A stretch of DNA of 64,000 nt, taken from contig CBDDKU010000024.1 in the NCBI GenBank assembly GCA_965230375.1, positions 1 to 64,000 of the forward strand, in the 5' to 3' direction. Position 1 is the stretch's first letter. Each line of letters begins with the position of its first letter. This stretch comes from CBDDKU01 sp965230375 (GTDB taxonomy: Bacteria; Bacteroidota; Bacteroidia; Flavobacteriales_D; Cryomorphaceae). Under the pieces are notes generated by a model. That model ran no database searches and was not told where the DNA came from. It worked only from the letters and a program-made list of their open reading frames with translations. Below, piece after piece: positions 53,801 through 60,901 of the stretch. A program made the position numbers and the translations under genes.

Positions 53801-55780
53801 ACCTTCGATGTTTCCGAGGCTGAAAGCAAGATTTACAATTGAACCTTCTTCAACAGAGTAAGTCCAAGATCTGTCTTCATTGTTTCCATAACAGTAGTTT
53901 TGAGCAAGTGGCTCATCACAAGATACTTCAAATACATTCTGGATACCTTCACAATTACAGTCTGCTGTTACAACGTCGCCAAAAGTATTATCGTCGCCAT
54001 CGTCACAAGCATCACCGATGTTTGCAAGAAGCTCAGTACAGTCGTAAGGCGTACCTGCACACTCACAAAGCTCAGTGATTACGTCGTCGTAAGTTGTTTC
54101 GTCACCATCATCACAAGCTGAACCGATGTTCGCTTGAAGATCTGGACAGTCGAAGCTTTCGCCACAAGAAACAACCCATTCCCATCCACCTTCATAAGTA
54201 GAAGAAGATTGACAACTCACACTTCCATCAGAAGTCAACGTCATCAAAATGGCATTACCCGTTGAGTTAACATTGATTACAGATAGGTCTTGTGCACCTG
54301 AACCTGTTGGAATATCCAACGTAGAGTAAAGAACTGGGTCAGCGTCTGAAGCACCGTCGTAAATCACGATGTCATCGTACCCACCTTCTAGAAGACCTGA
54401 AACAAAGTTCAAATTAAGAACCGTTCCTTCTTCAACTGTGTAAGTCCATGATGAAGACTCGCTATTTCCGTAACAGTAAGTTGAAGTAAGTGGTTGCTCA
54501 CAATCAACTTCAAACATTGTAGGTGTACCAACACACTCACAGTTTTCAGTAACAACATCATTGTCAGTTGTTTCATCTCCGTCATCACAAGCATCACCGA
54601 TGTTTGCGAGAAGAGCTGTACAGTCGTAAGGAGTACCTACACACTCACAGTTTTCAGTAACTGTATCGTCGTAAGTAGTCTCGTCACCATCATCACAAGA
54701 ATCTCCTGGGTTTGCATCCAAATCTGGACACAAGAACTCAGGACATGAAAGACAGTTAACTGTAGTCACAACACAATTTGAAGCTGTACCACATTCGTCA
54801 TCTGTATTCCAGTGAACGAATAGGTCAGAACCATCTGTGCTGGTCGCAGTAACTGGACTAAATCCAGAAGCGATAACTGGACCATCGAACGTTCCTTCGC
54901 GTACAGTAATGTATCCACCTGAGCTTACAGTAAACTCGTACTCAAACCCAGACTCAATTCCTGTAATGGCAGAGTACTCTTCTTCGAAGCTACAAGTTGA
55001 GATGTTTTCTGCACCAGAAGTTGGCCCTGCTTCAGTTGCAGCACTTGGGAATTGCGAGTCATTAAGACATTCTACAACGATTGGCTCACCTACACACTCA
55101 CAGTTATCATTAACCATGTCGTTTTCAGTTGAGTCATCTCCGTCGTCACAAGCATCACCAATGTTCAGTCCAAGCTCTGGACAGTCAAATACAACTGGCT
55201 CTCCGATTGTAACGTTTACACATGGGGCATCTTCCAAAGAAGGAATACCGAAGTGTACGATATTAGACATATCGATACCGTCCATCTGGTGACAGATTTC
55301 AGTTGTACCATCCATGTCTGAAATCACATTGAATGTAATTTCCATAACGTCAAAACCACCTGGCTCCACTGCAGTACCAAAGATTGCTTTGGATAAAGTA
55401 ATGTAACCAGTTTCATTATTTACATCACTAGCAAATTGGAAAGGAAGCAAAGCACCAGAAAGATCTGTAAAAGCTTCACCATCCACTTCTAGCATTGTCG
55501 GATCGAAATTCAACGTTACTGTTACTGCATCAACAAGAACAGCGTTGTCAATGCCCACTACTAGGACAAATGACTCTCCTTGTTCTAGGGTCACATCGTT
55601 GGTTTCGACACCATCAATTGTGTTTACAAAGCTCGAGCCATCCTGGGCTTGGAGTTCGGCAAAGCCGAACCCAAGCATCAGACAGACGAGTAGTATCCCG
55701 TTTCTAAATCGACTGAAGTATGACTTCAATCGCTCTGATTGGTTGTTTTTATTCATTTCTATAGATTTTATTCGTTTCAA
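50900..55780 (-). CDS. giant T9SS-sorted surface protein with N-terminal cohesin-like domain
   Basis: Up to 1626 residues (an ATG at 55756 would give 1618). Signal peptide to about residue 45 (LMLGFGFAELQAQ). Residues ~48-195 resemble a cohesin fold (TLEQGESFVLVVGIDNAVLV, LNFDPTMLEVDG, NNETGYITLSKAIFG, VMEITFNVISDMDGTTE). Then six 36-residue Asp/Cys repeats (NIGDACDDGDETTxNDxVTENCEC), two CUB-like beta domains (GGYDDIVIYDGASD), two propeller-like regions (~1010-1240 and ~1255-1420), a discoidin-like domain (~1430-1550, CYAVATEEYVEGT to ALHNCEED) and a type A T9SS sorting domain (SFPNPTNGPSQVVFV ... NLPNGVYIYRMTTEN). It should be exported by T9SS and anchored on the cell surface. It starts 3 bases after the dockerin gene ends. 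No enzyme motif is recognised. Confidence 0.8.
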   Translation of the reverse strand: MKRIKSIEMNKNNQSERLKSYFSRFRNGILLVCLMLGFGFAELQAQDGSSFVNTIDGVETNDVTLEQGESFVLVVGIDNAVLVDAVTVTLNFDPTMLEVDGEAFTDLSGALLPFQFASDVNNETGYITLSKAIFGTAVEPGGFDVMEITFNVISDMDGTTEICHQMDGIDMSNIVHFGIPSLEDAPCVNVTIGEPVVFDCPELGLNIGDACDDGDDSTENDMVNDNCECVGEPIVVECLNDSQFPSAATEAGPTSGAENISTCSFEEEYSAITGIESGFEYEFTVSSGGYITVREGTFDGPVIASGFSPVTATSTDGSDLFVHWNTDDECGTASNCVVTTVNCLSCPEFLCPDLDANPGDSCDDGDETTYDDTVTENCECVGTPYDCTALLANIGDACDDGDETTDNDVVTENCECVGTPTMFEVDCEQPLTSTYCYGNSESSSWTYTVEEGTVLNLNFVSGLLEGGYDDIVIYDGASDADPVLYSTLDIPTGSGAQDLSVINVNSTGNAILMTLTSDGSVSCQSSSTYEGGWEWVVSCGESFDCPDLQANIGSACDDGDETTYDDVITELCECAGTPYDCTELLANIGDACDDGDDNTFGDVVTADCNCEGIQNVFEVSCDEPLAQNYCYGNNEDRSWTYSVEEGSIVNLAFSLGNIEGGYDDIVIYDGASDQDPVLYSTLDIPTGSGAQDLSEIDVTSTGNTIYMVVTSDGSVSCQSSSTYEGGWEWVVSCGDDCSVEAGVISYGDGSESQTICADDMEPSFVELAVVEAPSEGNSTAWVVTDTELNILAVGSQEDIEAIDFDNAGPGVCLIWLLDYDAENSNVGEVLESDMPNAGDIEGCFALSNSIEIVREECGPVYDCPELEANIGDPCDDGDDMTGNDMINADCECVGEPIVPSDCEDWVMYLNDNDGGETDLYGVELVGGNAELTFLTTIGYQGHIAYNETDNMVYVISNVDASYVKVNPHVSPVEVSEVMYLSEDVPSVTTAVFSPDGALLIGSATQDMIYSVDVLTNNVTVYDAYAPVNGGDIAFDDSGMLYLATRQGNGLYEVYPDGVWDDVLIGSLSNLVTGMALTQDGRLLTSHNGNANLEVRNTDGSNPGDTYALMLDGEAFDHNNGDMASGCNTFSDENEGDCDAFSTFYVQHGGQSGVSGSDLYSVMYSGDDAVLSFLTNVDFEAHIGYNAEDDIVYLVNVNGNFVRAYDPTLGMFLGDLPLIDAPSGLVAVVYNSADGLLYVGSGGPDAIYTVDLGTGQTTFFADAPVSGGDLSIQDGGLYLSVRTAGELYEITGGGNNFIGNIIDGVNGAARANNSTGIVGANATTTEFVEYNIADASVANTYTAMLDGSPFTLWNGDMAAGCGDDEPIIVPEGECYAVATEEYVEGTQLDNSPLLAERADPNNALGAPEGIDALVFTTLGYGGSITVSFDGSVPNGEGDDIEVVETSYNNPGCASYPEYATVEVSMDGVNWATAGTVCKGDPFVDISDAGDYEYVMYVRVTNDNDLSTSSDGFDVDGIVALHNCEEDGDGGEGVEDLLSVDSQNQLTSFPNPTNGPSQVVFVTAETGRTLVEVYDMNGRMVEALFNQEAEAGVEYRLDFNGNNLPNGVYIYRMTTENEVIVDKFMIAK
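53567..54730. repeat. 582-bp in-gene tandem duplication
   Basis: Inside the cohesin-like protein gene a unit of two 108-bp Asp/Cys repeats plus one CUB-like domain occurs twice. The repeat starts at 54730 and 54622 recur at 54148 and 54040, exactly 582 bases (194 codons) later, and the CUB-coding parts share long identical stretches (for example around 54161 and 53579). The frame is preserved. Confidence 0.8.
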
Positions 55781-55783
55781 GCA

Positions 55784-58700
55784 TTATTCAATAATCGGCG
55801 CTGTATCACCTGATTGACCAAATCCAGCATTTACAAAGGATACGTCAACAATGTTTACACCTCCGTCACAGTTCATATCAGCAAGCGCATTGTAGTTTGG
55901 ATCTCCATCACCGGCTCCGAATGAACCATTTAATAGCGATACATCTAGAATGTTAACTACGTTATCATTGTTGATGTCTCCAAGAACTACAGTTCCTAGT
56001 TCAAGTACGTTAGCTCCTGTAGCGATCTCAACACTTGAGAACCCATTGGCAAGAGCACCGTCTACTTTAACTATGATATCCCATGTACCTGGCTCAACTC
56101 CATCTACAGAGTAAGAACCATCTACCATGTCAGTTGTGTAAGAGAATGCCATGTTGTCTGTTCCTACTTCGTAGAAACTCAACGTAACATCACGCTCACC
56201 ACACGCATTGGCAGCAGTACCAGAGAGAGACGCTTCATCAAGCAATTCACAAGTCATAGCGATTGTAAAGTCGCCAGTGATTGTAGCACTAAATGATGAT
56301 ACAGCGATGTAGTAAGTCTCTCCGGCAACAGCTTCAAATGTACCAGCTGAAGCAAATCCAGCAAATGGACAGCTACTAGCACCATCGATGTAACCATTAC
56401 CACCCCATCCTGGGAAGCAAGTTAGTTCATCACAGCTAGGTCCAGTATACATACTGATGTCTGTGTCAAATCCAGTACCTTCTTCACAAGTAGAGAGGTC
56501 TACGATCGCGTTTTCTGTCGCTTCATATACGTACCATACTGTTGGTCTGTCCACATTATTACATCCAGTATTAACTGATGCAAAATTGTTCGTTTGCTCT
56601 GTAAGGATATCTCCACAAGCTATTGGCGTTGCCAAGTCGCAAGTGTCGTTATCTGGAGCAGCCTGACATTCACAGTTTTCATCCCAAACTCCAGGACCGT
56701 CGTCTTCCGTAGTACATGGTGTACCTGGTTGAGCAGGCCCACCTGGAACTCCTTCACAGTCAGGGTCACATGCATCTGTTGGTTGTGCTACACCCAATCC
56801 ATTGGCTGGGAATACTGAACCATCAGCACCAACACAGTTAGGATCTGAGATGTCGACATTAAAGTTGAACGTCGTTCCAGCAGGAATGATTTGTTCAATC
56901 GTAAATGCAGCTCCGCCTTCTAGCTCGAGGGTATAGTCTACACCATCTACAGTGTAAGTGAATACCATAAACTCAGAAGTACCAAGGTCTTCAGGAGTGA
57001 AGAATGTTACTGTGTAACCAGGAGTTTCTGGATCATCACAGAAAGGAGCTGTACTAGCTACGATAAACGAGAATGGATCGAAATCTGGAAGTACACATGA
57101 ACAAACAGCACCATCAACTTCAGTTGCAGTCAACTCAAATTGTCCGGTATTACTGTTCCAACCTGAAACTTGAACATAGTAAGTCTCACCCGGCTCAACA
57201 CATGCTTCAACTGTCGATTGGTTTCCAGTACATGTGAAGTCGTCATCGTTTGATGCCAACAATGTATACGTACTGTAATCTCCACAGTCAACAACTGAGA
57301 AAAGACCAAGTCCAGTATCGAAATTCGTGTTTTCACTACAAGTCGTGATGTTTACACGTCCAGAAGCAGGTGCAACGAAAGAATACCAAACTGTATTAAT
57401 ACCGTTGAAAACAACAGTAGGCTCACCTTCATCCAAACCAGAGTTAAGGTTTGTTCCTGGTACGCCAACTCCATCAACTGGTAGATCATAAGCTAAACAT
57501 GGAACGTCGTTGGCTGGAGGACAGATGTCCGAAACAGATGTTGAAGCATCTCCGGAACAAGTTTCATTTCCTTCACCAACACCTACTACAAGGATGTTAG
57601 CTGTAGAAAGTGCAGCTACTGGTCCTACTACTGTGGTAGAATTTGTCATTACAGGAGCACCTGCATCAACACCGTTAACAGAAATCTGGTAATCTATTGA
57701 CTCAGAACCTTCAGTAAGCTCAACGCTTACCCAGTATTCACCATCATCTGGTAGACAGTCTTCAAGTGGGTTACCTTCAGCATCGGCAACCGCTGTTGCA
57801 GCTACTGTTGGCGAACATTCCAAGTCTTGACAAGTCACGTGTAATTCGTAGTCACCAAAGCTAGCTGTACCGAAACCACTCAATAAGATGTAGTAAGTCT
57901 CTCCTGCAGCTGCAGTGAATGTTGCATCAGGACCACCAGCGGCGAATCCTGCAAATGAACATCCAGATACACCATCGATGTATCCATCACCACTAAATCC
58001 AGTGAAACACTCTAGGTTTTCACAGTCAGCTCCTGAGAATACTGATAGGTCAGTATCGAAGTTTGTACCTGCGAAACAAGTTTCCATAGACACTTGTACA
58101 TCTGAGTCTGGTGAATAAACAAACCAAACTCCACGACGAAGTGGGCTACCGAATCCACAAGTGTTGTCATCTGTACCACCTACCGTGTTACCGATGTAAG
58201 ATCCATTACATGGTAGTGGCAATGCCTCTGAACAAAGGTCATTTGGTGGAGGACAAACATCAAGTGTTGCACTTCCAAATACTTCACAGTTCATATCATC
58301 ATCACCTAATACTGAGATGTCTACGTTAGCACCTGCAACATAAGGTCCAAATTGAGTTGAACCATCAGCGTCAATCGTTTCGGAAACAGTTGAGAAGTTC
58401 GCTGTCGCAGAAGCAGTGTAGGTTGCGTTTCCGCTACCACCAGCAATTGCTACGTTTACGAAGAATTCTGTTCCTGGCTCTTGACACCCATCAAATGAGT
58501 TTCCTTCTCCGTCTACAACAGAAACTGTTAGTTCCGGAGTTTCACAAAGGATTGCCTCACAAGTCGCAAGAAGCTCGAAAGTTCCTTGTGCTGTAGGAGA
58601 TGTGCTAAATCCAGTCACCAAGATGTAGTAGGTTACTCCACCTTCGGCGTTGAATACGGCATCAGGACCACCAGCAGCGAATCCAGCGAATGAACATCCA

Positions 58701-60502
58701 GATACACCATCGATGTAACCATCACCACTAAACCCTGCGAAACAAGAAAGGTTATCGCAATCAGGACCAGTTAATACACTGATGTCCGTATCGTAGTTTG
58801 TTCCTTCAAAACATGTTTCGAGTTGAACCACGTTAGGACCGTCAAGCGTCAATGTATACCATACACCAAATCGCTCCAAGTTAGTAGGACATCTTGCATC
58901 CACAGTTGCACCGATCGTAGATCCAAATACAGGAACTCCACATTCTAGTGCAATGGCGTCAGCACAATCGTCGTTTTCTGGTGGGCAAACCTCAGTAGAA
59001 ACAGAAGCACTTGCACCACAAAGTGGATCATCATCACCATCAACTGTTACGTTGATTGTTGCTCCTGGAGAGTAAGTACCAAAAATGTGAGTTTCAGGAG
59101 AAACCATTGTTTTTGTACTATCACCAACAGTAACTGTATATGTATCGTTTCCTGATCCATCAGAAAGCGTCACTTCTACTCTAACTTCATCTGAAGCCGA
59201 AATACAGTCTACAATTTCGTTTCCATCTGCATCAACTGCAACAGCCTCAACTGTTGGGTCAGTACAAAGAATCTCAGTACATGTAGCGAGTAGTTCGTAA
59301 TCCCAAGTTGTGTTTACTGTACTAAATGAAGAAATCAGGATGTAGTAAGTTACACCTGGCTCAGCAAAGAATACTGCATCTGGTCCACCAGCGGCAAATC
59401 CAGCGAATGAACATCCAGAAACACCATCAATGTAACCATCTCCACTGAATCCCGTAAAACAAGTTAAATTGTCACAGTCATCACCAGTGAAAACGCTTAG
59501 GTCAGTATCATGGTTTGTTCCTTCGAAACAAGACTCAAGCTCCACGAAGTGTGGTGCATCAAATGTAAGCGTATACCAAGCTCCGTTACGAAGGTTGGCG
59601 AAGTTACAAGTCTCGTCTTGGTCTGCTCCTTCCAAATCTCCAAAATAAGGAACGCCGCATTCCATGGCTATGGCATCGGCGCAAATATCATTTGGAGGAG
59701 GACAGAGTCCATTTATCCAACTTCTTGTTGTGAAACAGTCAGGTCCAGCTGAAATCGTTGCATCAACTGTTACACCAACTGGTACATCTTCAATAAGCGT
59801 TACCGTTTGACCTTCAATTGCAAATGGAAGCGTTACATCATCAACTTCTACGGCATCCGATCTCACCATAGATACAGTGATGAAAAGGTTGTCATTGAAG
59901 TCGGTCAGTGTTGCAGTTACTCCATAAGTGAAATTCTCACAATCGTCAACTATATCGTACGCGAAGATTGGCAATTGACAACTACCATCACCTTCGATGA
60001 TGATTGAATAGTCTTCTACTTCGCTAAAGGTTCCAGGAGAACACGCGTCTGAAACAAACACATTGTAGTTTTCAATAACCCGCATTCTAACTTCCCCGCT
60101 AGGAAGGCCAGCAGGAACCAAGATGTCGTCTGTTACCGTACAACCGTTAAAAGCACAGTTGCCAATATCATATCGCTCATCTTCATTGTTCCACTCTTCA
60201 TCGCCATTCCAGTCGATAAATACGGTTACAAATTGATTCCACGTTGCATTGTTACCAACGGTAGCAGTGAACGGGTAGGATTGGCCTGGTACCACGACAC
60301 CGGAAATGTCAGTGTAGTCAGTGTAAACTGTACTACCACTTTCATTGTCAATGCCGGCGAATTCGACGCCAGCTAACCAGTCATCTGTGGTGTTTCCACC
60401 ATCGTCTACATCGCAATACTGCGCCTGTACACCTGATGTGCCGATTAATAATAAGACCAGAGTAAAGCATACTCCAATCAGTTCAGTAAACTGTTTCTTC
60501 AT
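55784..60502 (-). CDS. giant secreted protein with PPC-like modules and C-terminal dockerin
   Basis: 1572 residues. Signal peptide (1-27, ending GVQAQ). A GEVED-type domain follows (~28-175; VFIDWNGDEEWNNEDERYD, FSEVEDYSIII), then five PPC-like beta domains starting with PPNDxCADAI-type motifs and containing GFSGDGYIDGVSGCSFAGFA, separated by ~100-residue beta domains with GGSGNATYT-type motifs. Near the end a carboxypeptidase-regulatory-like domain (~1430-1505) precedes a dockerin type I pair (~1507-1565): GDINNDNVVNILDVSLLNGS and ADMNCDGGVNIVDVSFVNAG, each with the D-x-N-x-D-x3-N-x2-D calcium ligands. There is no T9SS sorting tail. It is the first gene of a two-gene unit whose second product carries a cohesin-like domain, so it may be held on the surface by that protein. 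Catalytic motifs are not seen. Confidence 0.8.
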   Translation of the reverse strand: MKKQFTELIGVCFTLVLLLIGTSGVQAQYCDVDDGGNTTDDWLAGVEFAGIDNESGSTVYTDYTDISGVVVPGQSYPFTATVGNNATWNQFVTVFIDWNGDEEWNNEDERYDIGNCAFNGCTVTDDILVPAGLPSGEVRMRVIENYNVFVSDACSPGTFSEVEDYSIIIEGDGSCQLPIFAYDIVDDCENFTYGVTATLTDFNDNLFITVSMVRSDAVEVDDVTLPFAIEGQTVTLIEDVPVGVTVDATISAGPDCFTTRSWINGLCPPPNDICADAIAMECGVPYFGDLEGADQDETCNFANLRNGAWYTLTFDAPHFVELESCFEGTNHDTDLSVFTGDDCDNLTCFTGFSGDGYIDGVSGCSFAGFAAGGPDAVFFAEPGVTYYILISSFSTVNTTWDYELLATCTEILCTDPTVEAVAVDADGNEIVDCISASDEVRVEVTLSDGSGNDTYTVTVGDSTKTMVSPETHIFGTYSPGATINVTVDGDDDPLCGASASVSTEVCPPENDDCADAIALECGVPVFGSTIGATVDARCPTNLERFGVWYTLTLDGPNVVQLETCFEGTNYDTDISVLTGPDCDNLSCFAGFSGDGYIDGVSGCSFAGFAAGGPDAVFNAEGGVTYYILVTGFSTSPTAQGTFELLATCEAILCETPELTVSVVDGEGNSFDGCQEPGTEFFVNVAIAGGSGNATYTASATANFSTVSETIDADGSTQFGPYVAGANVDISVLGDDDMNCEVFGSATLDVCPPPNDLCSEALPLPCNGSYIGNTVGGTDDNTCGFGSPLRRGVWFVYSPDSDVQVSMETCFAGTNFDTDLSVFSGADCENLECFTGFSGDGYIDGVSGCSFAGFAAGGPDATFTAAAGETYYILLSGFGTASFGDYELHVTCQDLECSPTVAATAVADAEGNPLEDCLPDDGEYWVSVELTEGSESIDYQISVNGVDAGAPVMTNSTTVVGPVAALSTANILVVGVGEGNETCSGDASTSVSDICPPANDVPCLAYDLPVDGVGVPGTNLNSGLDEGEPTVVFNGINTVWYSFVAPASGRVNITTCSENTNFDTGLGLFSVVDCGDYSTYTLLASNDDDFTCTGNQSTVEACVEPGETYYVQVSGWNSNTGQFELTATEVDGAVCSCVLPDFDPFSFIVASTAPFCDDPETPGYTVTFFTPEDLGTSEFMVFTYTVDGVDYTLELEGGAAFTIEQIIPAGTTFNFNVDISDPNCVGADGSVFPANGLGVAQPTDACDPDCEGVPGGPAQPGTPCTTEDDGPGVWDENCECQAAPDNDTCDLATPIACGDILTEQTNNFASVNTGCNNVDRPTVWYVYEATENAIVDLSTCEEGTGFDTDISMYTGPSCDELTCFPGWGGNGYIDGASSCPFAGFASAGTFEAVAGETYYIAVSSFSATITGDFTIAMTCELLDEASLSGTAANACGERDVTLSFYEVGTDNMAFSYTTDMVDGSYSVDGVEPGTWDIIVKVDGALANGFSSVEIATGANVLELGTVVLGDINNDNVVNILDVSLLNGSFGAGDGDPNYNALADMNCDGGVNIVDVSFVNAGFGQSGDTAPIIE
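56250..59700. repeat. ~720-bp in-gene module repeats
   Basis: The PPC-like units of the dockerin protein are nearly identical at DNA level for three copies: the phrase GAACATCCAGA occurs at 57957, 58692 and 59409, spaced 735 and 717 bases. Two further copies (about 57100-57480 and 56250-56640) are more divergent. The repeats may promote module gain or loss by recombination. Confidence 0.7.
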
Positions 60503-60826
60503 AGTTAAATGATATTGGTTAAACGTTTGTAAACATCGCTAAATACCACCTAAAAGGCTTCAGGTAGGTATACAGCATCCCCAAATTTACGAATTATATC
60601 GACCAAGTCAATAGGAGCGTCAATAAAAAATTATATGATTTTCAAATTTAATTTACTGTTAAAACCCAGATTCTACTACTCACAAGCTCTCGCGGAGCAT
60701 GCGAACTTGCAATCAATAGAATATCCGCATTCTAAAATTTCCATGAACATGGCGAAAAACAAGGTGTACTGAATGAAAAACATGTTTAAATATCAGAAAC
60801 AAGCGATAAATAGGTGGGGTGAATTT
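60503..60826. other. gene-free AT-rich upstream region of the dockerin gene
   Basis: This stretch holds no supported gene, only AT-rich sequence that should contain the promoter of the dockerin-cohesin unit on the minus strand. No TTG/TAnnTTTG pair with correct spacing could be pointed out. Confidence 0.4.
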
Positions 60827-60855
60827 AAAAGCCCGGAAGAGTCATCTTCCGGGCT
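60827..60855 (-). terminator. intrinsic terminator of the window-edge T9SS gene
   Basis: AGCCCGGAAGA (60830-60840) and TCTTCCGGGCT (60845-60855) form an 11-bp stem with a 4-base loop, followed on the minus strand by TTTT. It lies 46 bases after the stop of the truncated gene and separates it from the dockerin gene. Confidence 0.88.
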
Positions 60856-60901
60856 TGCGAGTTAGTACATAGCAATTTGATTACATCTAATTCACATTGA
60901 C

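Noticed and set aside
53567..54730. Regularly spaced DNA repeats that could suggest a CRISPR array
   Set aside because: The repeats are in-frame protein modules of 108 and 582 bases within one long gene; there are no short direct repeats with unique spacers and no cas genes.
53046..55292. Several plus-strand reading frames opposite the cohesin-like protein gene
   Set aside because: They are antisense shadows of the low-complexity Asp/Thr-rich repeats; codon composition (Ser, Pro, His runs) mirrors the real gene.
50900..60502. A full cellulosome
   Set aside because: Only one dockerin and one cohesin-like domain are seen, without cellulases, carbohydrate-binding modules of known type or multiple cohesins; the finding is limited to a possible single pair.
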